This document shows, piece by piece, positions 57,772 through 64,000 of a stretch of DNA of 64,000 nt. The DNA is from Lasiodiplodia sp. COLG20 (Eukaryota; Ascomycota; Dothideomycetes; Botryosphaeriales; Botryosphaeriaceae). The translations under genes were made by a program, and so were the position numbers. The notes beneath the pieces are model-generated. The model was given only the letters and a program-made list of their open reading frames with translations, was not told the DNA's origin and ran no database searches. The stretch's first letter is position 1. The number at the start of each line of letters is the position of its first letter. Location: the NCBI GenBank assembly GCA_009801085.1, contig VNWV01000020.1, forward strand, positions 1-64,000, given 5' to 3'.

Positions 57772-57827
57772 AGAGAATTCTTACGAGCGGCGGGCTAAAA
57801 GGTGGATCGTTTAAGCTCTGTTGTTAA
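57772..57827 (+). pseudogene. C-terminal scrap of a third BBE-family gene
   Basis: Directly after the membrane-protein stop, the plus strand reads RILTSGGLKGGSFKL, then CC and a stop at 57825-57827. This matches GIFTSSGLNRGYFKL at the end of the BBE gene at 52700-54397. No further BBE sequence is found upstream, so it is an isolated relic. Confidence 0.65.
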
Positions 57828-58059
57828 GTTGTGGGGAGAAAGATTGGAAGTGTTCAATGAAGCTGAAGCCAGCAAATCCTTCTTCCGAGCCTGCCGGTCA
57901 TACATCGGCATTACTACCAGTAGAAAACTACCTCGGACAGAAGTGTAGATCACGCCATTCCCTAGGATATACTACGGAGAATCCTACACATGTAAGGATA
58001 GTCAAGCACAATCCAGAGATGCTTTTAAGTGGCCAGGATTACCGTACATGGTTCTGTTT

Positions 58060-58178
58060 TTAAGCGGAGTCCACGAGGGTCGCTTACATGCATTACAGGA
58101 ATTAACCGAAGATCACTTTAGGCAACTCTGCTCACGCTTTGCTTTATTAAGAGCTTAACAGCTCTTTATAAGCCGAAA
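58060..58178. repeat. 120-base direct repeat, copy B
   Basis: Partner of 55131-55250 in the same orientation. The best-conserved blocks are ACCGAAGATCACTT, CTTAACA and ATAAGCCGAAA. Confidence 0.8.
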
Positions 58179-58197
58179 ATGCCCATGCTGGCAGTTA

Positions 58198-58243
58198 TAT
58201 ATTTCCGTCCGGACGATAATTTCACCTGCTCACATGTGTTGTA
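58198..58243. mobile_element. MITE-like element, central fragment
   Basis: TTCCGTCCGGACGATAATTT and CACCTGCTCACATGTGTTG match the central part of the copy at 54503-54614 in the same orientation. The termini are not found. Confidence 0.5.
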
Positions 58244-58429
58244 ATTTATAGATTATACTACTTACGATGGCGGATGAGCAGAATGATCTATAACCTATCT
58301 ACAGGTAGTGTTGGATGCATACGCTGCCGAATAACTCATCAGCAAATAAAGTAGTAAACAATAAAGAGACGAACAGTATAAATTTCAGCAGATACTCCGT
58401 CAACAATAAGGAAACCCGTGAGTTGTCGA

Positions 58430-60562
58430 TCACTCCAAAAAGATTGTCCGCCAGGGTATTTCCGGTTCATGCTGCTGCCCTTGAACCAAGACATGATCCT
58501 TGAACCAACCCAAGAACTCTGCATAGCTTTTGGCGTACAAAGCTTTTGCAAGACCATGCAAGTAGCATTCTCCAACAAATTGAAATCTACCCGGCTTAGA
58601 AGCGATGGGTCGGAGCAGGTACGGCACAGTACCACCATAGAGTACAGCGATAACATCACCGATCTTAAAATCCGCTGGAATAATAGCAAGTGACGTCTCC
58701 GTTAAAGCCAACCTACGTCCTTGTGCAAATTTCCGTATGTCTTCAAAGTGGTGATAGTATCTCATATCCCGGAGGCATCGATCAAACAGATCAGGGAAGC
58801 TATCAGACTCGGCCATTAACTCTCCCTCGAATGGGATGTATGTATCGCACAGTCGTATAACTTGTCCGGGTAAACATTCTGAGCTCTGGACCGTATCGAT
58901 AAAGACCGCTCTGATCTCCAAAAATGATCTTGAGTGATCTTGAGGGCTTGCATGGACGCGTGCAACATTTGGTCCAGAAAATTGAGCTTCACGCTTGAGA
59001 GCGCGCGAACAAGAGAGTGAAGAAAGTTGTGGGCGGTACCTATAATCAGGGACCCAGGAAGGGAGATCCAAGTTTCCAGTGATGGTTTCGACGTTCGTCC
59101 GCCCCATGCGCATTGGTCTGAAGGCGTACTCTGCGGTGAGTAATTTTGTATGATGCGGAGTGGCCATTGAGTCAACAGCTTCTTTTATAGATAAGTACTG
59201 CTGTTTCACTGATTCAAACAGTTCTTCCAAAGGTTCGTTCTCCAGAGTTGTGTCTCTCATCTTCGGGCGGCGGTCCTGTAGTTCTCTTCCGAAATCGGTG
59301 AGGAGGTCAAGAAGGGCATGGGATGCTGCTGGTATAGCACCGCTCGGATTGCTCTTGAAGTGGTCGATGAAGCGTTGCGTTGTAGCCCTCATGTCCGAGT
59401 GGAGTTTATATAACTCCATCGGGTAGCCGCCATGCGCAACACACCTGCGGGGATTGTCCAGCATCTGAAACGTTTTCGAGAGCCTTTCTTTGAGTGTCCC
59501 GATCTCATTGGTCTGTTGGTCGAAATGGCGCCATAATTCCCTATCTCTGGCTCTAGTTGCTTGAGAAGACATGTCGTATTTGCCGATGTCCGACAAAAAG
59601 TCTAAGCAATTGTATGTATTGAGATACTCAACTGTGACGTCGGTGTACACCTCCTGCACGGGCTTGGTATAATCCGGATATAATCGAATGCCAGCTTTCG
59701 CATCAACCAGGCCAAGAAGGCCATAGATCCTATCTCGAGGGTCACTAGATAGGCAGCTACGCGCCATTGAGATGAGTGAAGTAAGGTCCTTTAAAGGCTT
59801 CGCATCCATTGTCGAGAGTGTAAGAGCCGCAGGGAGGTGACCTGCTAGGTTTATCGGTTGCAAGCCAAGTTTGATTACGCTCCACATGGTTAGATAGCGC
59901 CAATCCAATGTTGTAGAACCGACGAAAATCACAGCTTGACGAGCCATGGCGACTTCCTGCAAAATCCAGATCCTAGAAAACCACGGCAAGGAGAGGAACT
60001 TTGTAATTCGCTGTTGGGCATCTTTGTCCGCTGTACCCCTGTTTCGTAATAGAGAGAACAGACTTTCTGAGTCATTGAAAGTAGCTTGGTCGCCCAGGTA
60101 GATTAATACCCGTTTTGCTGCGCCATAGATTTTCGGCATCAGGGGAATTTGGTGGTTCTTTTCCAAGTCGTCTTCCTGCGCGATGCAAATAGCATCTATC
60201 CAGAGGATTCGCTCCTCTGTCACCTTTCGCAGGCTTTTAAGGGCCGAAAGGCAGTTTTTGGTAACCCTTAGAAGTCCAGATGTGGTTTTCAACTTTTCGC
60301 TTAGTGTAGTATCTCCCCAAGTGTACGACACAGCCTCGTAATTTGGATAGTTGAAGTTGGAGATGTCGGCATGGAAAACTTGGCATTCGAGATCGTCCCC
60401 ATTGTTTCCAGGGAAGAGACGAAGTAAGCGAAACTCAGATGCATGCTCGAGCTTCTTGTAATGGAATCGGGTGCCTGGTGGGGCAGATAAGCCGCAGCTG
60501 AGGCAGCAAAGAGAGTCCTCCGTACCCCAATGATCGGGATAGGAGCAGCGACAGTGCTCCAT
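58430..60562 (-). CDS. HET-domain (heterokaryon incompatibility) protein
   Basis: Single exon, 710 aa from the first ATG at 60562; the frame is open 29 codons further upstream but without an ATG. The HET blocks run YEAVSYTWGD (residues 75-84), then RILWIDAICIAQEDDLEKN, LMPKIYGAAKRVLIYLG and LPWFSRIWILQEVAMA. RDRIYGLLGLV and YPDYTKPVQEVYTDVT follow, which are typical of the HET-6/ankyrin-less class. A Cys-rich N-terminus (CRCSYPD, CCLSCG) precedes it. The C-terminal half has the usual late HET-protein end (GDVIAVLYGG, Pro-rich, then FVGECYLHGL). It probably acts in non-self recognition leading to cell death; the partner is unknown. This is the second HET gene in the window. Confidence 0.94.
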   Translation of the reverse strand: MEHCRCSYPDHWGTEDSLCCLSCGLSAPPGTRFHYKKLEHASEFRLLRLFPGNNGDDLECQVFHADISNFNYPNYEAVSYTWGDTTLSEKLKTTSGLLRVTKNCLSALKSLRKVTEERILWIDAICIAQEDDLEKNHQIPLMPKIYGAAKRVLIYLGDQATFNDSESLFSLLRNRGTADKDAQQRITKFLSLPWFSRIWILQEVAMARQAVIFVGSTTLDWRYLTMWSVIKLGLQPINLAGHLPAALTLSTMDAKPLKDLTSLISMARSCLSSDPRDRIYGLLGLVDAKAGIRLYPDYTKPVQEVYTDVTVEYLNTYNCLDFLSDIGKYDMSSQATRARDRELWRHFDQQTNEIGTLKERLSKTFQMLDNPRRCVAHGGYPMELYKLHSDMRATTQRFIDHFKSNPSGAIPAASHALLDLLTDFGRELQDRRPKMRDTTLENEPLEELFESVKQQYLSIKEAVDSMATPHHTKLLTAEYAFRPMRMGRTNVETITGNLDLPSWVPDYRYRPQLSSLSCSRALKREAQFSGPNVARVHASPQDHSRSFLEIRAVFIDTVQSSECLPGQVIRLCDTYIPFEGELMAESDSFPDLFDRCLRDMRYYHHFEDIRKFAQGRRLALTETSLAIIPADFKIGDVIAVLYGGTVPYLLRPIASKPGRFQFVGECYLHGLAKALYAKSYAEFLGWFKDHVLVQGQQHEPEIPWRTIFLE

Positions 60563-61396
60563 TGGGCTCAAAGGTAGAAGTAGGCTGTTGAATAGGACGG
60601 GCGAGGTTTCTGTCGCAGAGGAATTTAAACGGCGGCGCTGCCTGGACACAGCTAGTCTAAAACGTGTAATTCACAGCCACACTACTCACCGCTGCCCTTG
60701 GAAATTGCATGACTCAATATGGTGGTGGCTGTGTAAGCGGTGAGCCATGCAACATGCCTGCAGCAACACCAAATATCTGTCCAATAAGATCAAGCCCTAA
60801 CCAGTTTATTGTCGAACTAGAAAAAGTACGACGCCGCACTGTTTTCCAGTGCTTGGCTAGTGACCTTATATCTGACATAAAGCAATTAAGATTAAGCTTT
60901 AGTTTCGTTAATCTTTTTTCCCTTGACTCCACACTTGTCAGCCTTAAGTATTAACTTTGTCCCTTCGCCGCACAAACCCAAACAGCGCCGCCGGCATCTG
61001 TCACACCACCCGCCACAACTATTTGTGTAGTCCACACGGACGCGATCGTCGCAAACTCATATCCATTCAACGTCTACAATCAACCATCCATCTCAAATAT
61101 ATCGTGGATCATGACTGAGGAGATACATGCTAGAAACAAACCATCATGTTTTTGCTAGAGCGATTGTGCAAATAAAATCCTTAACTTCTCTCAAGAAAGC
61201 AACTACTCAAACATGTCGATATTTGCTAACTACGGCGGGCCATCAACCGCTAAAAGAAATAGTCAATAATAAAAGGCCAGCGGCCGCTTCCAGGAGCGAA
61301 TATCTGTTTTCTCCACCATTCAACAACACCGCCTCTCAACATCGATTTCACACCCGCCTCCCCGTCTTTCCCGATCTACTTCTAGATCACGGCGAA
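60563..61396. other. Intergenic, promoter regions
   Basis: Between the divergent HET and low-complexity genes. The frame of the latter is open from an ATG at 61127, so its 5' end may lie inside this stretch. Nothing else is recognised. Confidence 0.4.
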
Positions 61397-62224
61397 ATGA
61401 GTGATAACCCAAACGGTGGACAAAGCATCAATTATACTGAGAAGTCGGACGATGGCAAAGAGGATCCTCAGCCACCTGAGTGCCGTGAATCTGGTTTGGA
61501 CGACGACAAAGAGGACCCCTCGGAGAATGAAAAGTTGCTCGAGCTACTGGGCTACGATAATGTGGCCTTGACGTCGGCCACCATGGCCAAAGCTCGCTCA
61601 TCAACTAGTGCACTACTGACGGACGCCGGCGGCGGCCAGTCCACCCCCAACGCGCCTTCTGTTCCCTTCTCCTCCTCACTTCCCCGCACGCGCCACATCC
61701 GTCAGCTTGAGCGACCGAGGAGGGAAGATCATGAATTTTTCGCCCGCGATCCAAAGCTCTTCGGCCTTGGGCCCGTGGCGTCGGTGCTCGGGACCGGACA
61801 TCGTCTGTTCTTGCGTGATGATGCACCGTCGGCGCATGTTGCCAATCAGCAGCAGCAGCTCCAACGGCCACAGCCTCGTGCACGAAGCACTGATGCCATG
61901 CCGGAAGGCGGAGCCAGTGGCGCGGTTGACGAAGCGGGTCCGCCACGGAACGAGGGTGGAGAAGAGGCGGACTTCGCCCAAGCTGGGCAGCGCGCGATGC
62001 GCGTTGATCAGCAGTACGTGGAAGGAGGCCAAACGCGGCAGCAAGCGGCGGCAAGCCGAAGGCAACAACAAACGGCAGCAGCTCATTCTCAGCAACCGGC
62101 AACCCAGGTTCAGCACTCACACAATCGCCCTTCGTCTCCTGCAGAGGGTGGTGGCGTTGGAGAGGTGAAAGTCGTGGTCGACCCACGTGTCTCGAGCGGC
62201 GAAGAAGAGGAGGACGATCATTAG
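61397..62224 (+). CDS. Low-complexity, probably disordered hypothetical protein
   Basis: From the ATG at 61397 (MSDNPNGGQ) the frame gives 275 aa; starting at 61127 would add 90 residues of different, more basic composition. The sequence is rich in Glu, Asp, Gln, Ser and Pro, with acidic patches (ESGLDDDKEDPSENEKLLEL) and a Gln-rich stretch. No domain, leader or membrane segment is seen. The one moderately ordered part is LEKLLEL-like and FARDPKLFGLGPVASVL. Function is unknown. The long uninterrupted frame and composition support a real gene, but the case is not strong. Confidence 0.5.
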   Translation: MSDNPNGGQSINYTEKSDDGKEDPQPPECRESGLDDDKEDPSENEKLLELLGYDNVALTSATMAKARSSTSALLTDAGGGQSTPNAPSVPFSSSLPRTRHIRQLERPRREDHEFFARDPKLFGLGPVASVLGTGHRLFLRDDAPSAHVANQQQQLQRPQPRARSTDAMPEGGASGAVDEAGPPRNEGGEEADFAQAGQRAMRVDQQYVEGGQTRQQAAASRRQQQTAAAHSQQPATQVQHSHNRPSSPAEGGGVGEVKVVVDPRVSSGEEEEDDH

Positions 62225-62784
62225 GAACAGCTACTTGGCAGCATTTTCCTCTGGCATTACGCACGGAGTTCATAAGTACAGCAAATGGGCATCGGTCTTG
62301 TAATTCGATGCATGGATTGGAGAGGTAGTAGGCAGAGCTTGGTAAGGTCATGAAGATAGTTAGTCAGAGAAACACGAGGCCAATAGCCTTCATCATCATT
62401 CAATCAAAACGCTCCACAAAACTTTCTATTATCTGCCAAGTTGGATGCCAAGGTTTGAGTTACGTGTTGGCGAATCGTCCATATGTAACATGTCGGAAAC
62501 AAAAGAGAAGAGTCATTTGATTGCGTCAATCATTCTAAACTTGTAGTCAACTCTGCCTGTGTAGGCCGGACCCAGCGCCGTTCAATGATTTAAATCTGAG
62601 CCAATTAAATGGAGTTTCATCCTGCAGGTAAGCAGCCCTTTATGCGAGCAGCCCTATATTCTTGCCAAGAGCGCTGCCGTCTTAGCCGGAATAGTAAAGC
62701 TGAAATCTAAAAGCGAGCCAATGATATCTTTGTTACTAGTACCACCCGATAGCCCAGAACTCCTCTGAACGTCCAGCCAAACAC
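62225..62784. other. Convergent intergenic spacer
   Basis: Between the low-complexity gene's stop and the surface-protein gene's stop. No gene is recognised. Confidence 0.5.
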
Positions 62785-64000
62785 CTACAAAATCACCACC
62801 AACAACAACAAACTCACACCAACACACCCCTCCAACACCCACCACCCCTGCCTCAGCTCCCCCCTCACCATCACCGCACCCGAACTCCCCCTACCACCAC
62901 CACCCGCCGTCCCCTCAGCCGCTCCTCCTCCTCCCCCAGTCCCGCTCCCACTTCCCCCACCATCCCCCGTACTACTCCGCCCACTCAAATCATTTCCTCC
63001 TCCCCCACCGCTCGTCTCCGTCGCCGTTCCCGCCGCCAACCCCCTCGCCACCGTCTCCCCATCCACCACCACCTCTCCCCCCGTCCCAACACTCACCACT
63101 GCTCCACCAACCGTCGCCGCCGCTGCCGACCCGTCTGCGCCCAGCGTCGTCCACAGCGGCAGCACGACGCCGCCGTCGGCGTCAGTGTAGATCGGGACAG
63201 CGTTGCTGGGACCCAAAGTCGCTTGCGTGGCAGCGTCGGAGGCAGACGGGGTGGCGAAGAAATAGGTGCGGCCGGAGCTGTCTGTCGCGCCGGTGGGGCT
63301 GGAGAGCGCGGGGCAGGATGCGCCGAGGCCGCACAGGATGAGGGAGGCGAGGGATGTGAGTTGGGAGGCGGCGCTGCTGAGGGCGGGGGCGATGGTTGTG
63401 GAGGGGGTAGAGGGGGAAGTAGGGGAGGGGGAGGTGGAGGGCGCGGATGAAGAAGGTGGTGGAGTCGAGGGGGACGAGGGCGTCTCCTCCATCATACGGA
63501 TGTCAGTCGTCTGCGCAGGCGTGGCGCGCACCTTCGCCGACGGCGCGCCCATGAAGGCCGAGAAGCTGCAGTAGTCGAGCGCCGGGTAGAGGCTGTGGAA
63601 GGCCTCGTTGAAGCCCGGGATGGGGAACGTCACTTCGGCCGGCAGCTCTTCGTACGGGGTGCCCGTTGTAGGCAGGGGGATGGGGGCGGGCTGGTTGAAC
63701 CAGGCGGAGGTGGTGAAGTTGGTGCCGTTGCTGCAGCGGCCTGTTTGGTGCACGTGGATGCGGTCGAAGATGAGGGCGTAGGGGGTGGGGTAGGTTCTGC
63801 GCTGGTAAGCTTTAGGGTCAGGTGTTGGGGAGGGATGAGGGGGCTTTACAGAATTGCCGTGCCGATCTTTTCGGTGGTCCCGTATACGGCGTCGACTTCG
63901 GAAATGCAGTATGGCCCGATCGGGGAGACTTGGGCGGCCGGGATGAGGCTGGTGTGGCTCTGCATGTCTAAGCGGGTGGCAGTGTTTTTGATGGTTCGCG
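62785..64000 (-). CDS. Cell-surface protein with Ser/Thr/Pro- and Gly-rich region, 5' end beyond the window
   Basis: Minus-strand exons: an incomplete one from beyond 64000 to 63850, then 63796-62785 (intron 63797-63849). At least 387 residues are visible. The N-terminal visible part (SHTSLIPAAQVSPIGPYCIS, then TYPTPYALIFDRIHVHQTGRC) looks like a folded, Cys-containing extracellular domain. A Ser/Thr/Pro-rich stretch follows (PSSPSTPPPSSSAPSTSPSP), then a Gly-rich spacer. The C-terminal hydrophobic tail (CVGVSLLLLVVIL) ends the protein and fits a GPI-anchor signal. No family is recognised. The signal peptide, if any, is outside the window. Confidence 0.75.
   Translation of the reverse strand, partial: ANHQKHCHPLRHAEPHQPHPGRPSLPDRAILHFRSRRRIRDHRKDRHGNSVKPPHPSPTPDPKAYQRRTYPTPYALIFDRIHVHQTGRCSNGTNFTTSAWFNQPAPIPLPTTGTPYEELPAEVTFPIPGFNEAFHSLYPALDYCSFSAFMGAPSAKVRATPAQTTDIRMMEETPSSPSTPPPSSSAPSTSPSPTSPSTPSTTIAPALSSAASQLTSLASLILCGLGASCPALSSPTGATDSSGRTYFFATPSASDAATQATLGPSNAVPIYTDADGGVVLPLWTTLGADGSAAAATVGGAVVSVGTGGEVVVDGETVARGLAAGTATETSGGGGGNDLSGRSSTGDGGGSGSGTGGGGGAAEGTAGGGGRGSSGAVMVRGELRQGWWVLEGCVGVSLLLLVVIL

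Larger units (their letters stand above)
57828..58429. other. Intergenic with repeat copies
   Basis: It contains the second copy of the 120-base direct repeat and another fragment of the inverted-repeat element. No gene is recognised. Confidence 0.5.

Noticed and set aside
61605..62351. 248-codon minus-strand frame opposite the low-complexity gene
   Set aside because: Arg/Pro/Leu-rich shadow expected from the GC-rich opposite strand; no motif.
63223..63574. Gly/Glu-rich plus-strand frames over the surface protein
   Set aside because: Shadows of the Ser/Pro-rich minus-strand coding sequence.

Overview
The window is nuclear DNA of a filamentous ascomycete (Pezizomycotina). Almost every gene carries short GT-AG introns of about 45-100 nt with fungal branch-point motifs. 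The gene content is also typical: HET-domain proteins, Zn2Cys6 regulators, a Pth11-like rhodopsin-domain protein, a Clr5/ankyrin protein, BBE-type flavoproteins and GMC oxidoreductases. I saw no rRNA, tRNA, CRISPR or bacterial operon structure. The species cannot be named from the sequence alone. All exon structures below were spliced by hand and checked for reading phase; none is confirmed by RNA.

Layout. 1-241: a near-perfect inverted repeat at the window edge. 980-7876: an aristolochene-synthase-like terpene cyclase with an in-frame stop, an arrestin-like protein, an SDR and a secreted type-B carboxylesterase. 8.8-16.3 kb: an aldo-keto reductase (AKR) relic, an alpha/beta hydrolase, a BBE-type oxidase, debris of an AKR and of an MFS transporter, then an intact AKR. 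16.5-27.9 kb: a HET protein, a 14-TM MFS pump, a Zn2Cys6 regulator with an apparent GC-AG intron, an intronless amino-acid racemase and a small secreted cysteine-rich protein pieced together from short exons. 28.9-41.7 kb: a large Clr5/ankyrin protein, a CoA-ligase relic, a C2H2+Zn2Cys6 regulator, a phytoene-dehydrogenase-like flavoprotein and a Pth11-like receptor. 42.9-54.4 kb: a GMC oxidoreductase, a membrane-anchored lectin-like protein, a BTB protein, a GRE2-like reductase and a second BBE oxidase. 55.6-64 kb: a membrane protein of unknown family, a second HET protein, a low-complexity protein and a 5'-incomplete cell-surface protein.

How it fits together. Redox enzymes, hydrolases, an efflux pump and two regulators resemble the tailoring complement of secondary-metabolite loci. 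The only backbone-type enzyme is the interrupted terpene cyclase; there is no PKS or NRPS. At least six gene relics and a dispersed family of short inverted-repeat elements mark the region as fast-evolving accessory DNA. Whether any of these genes form one pathway is inference.
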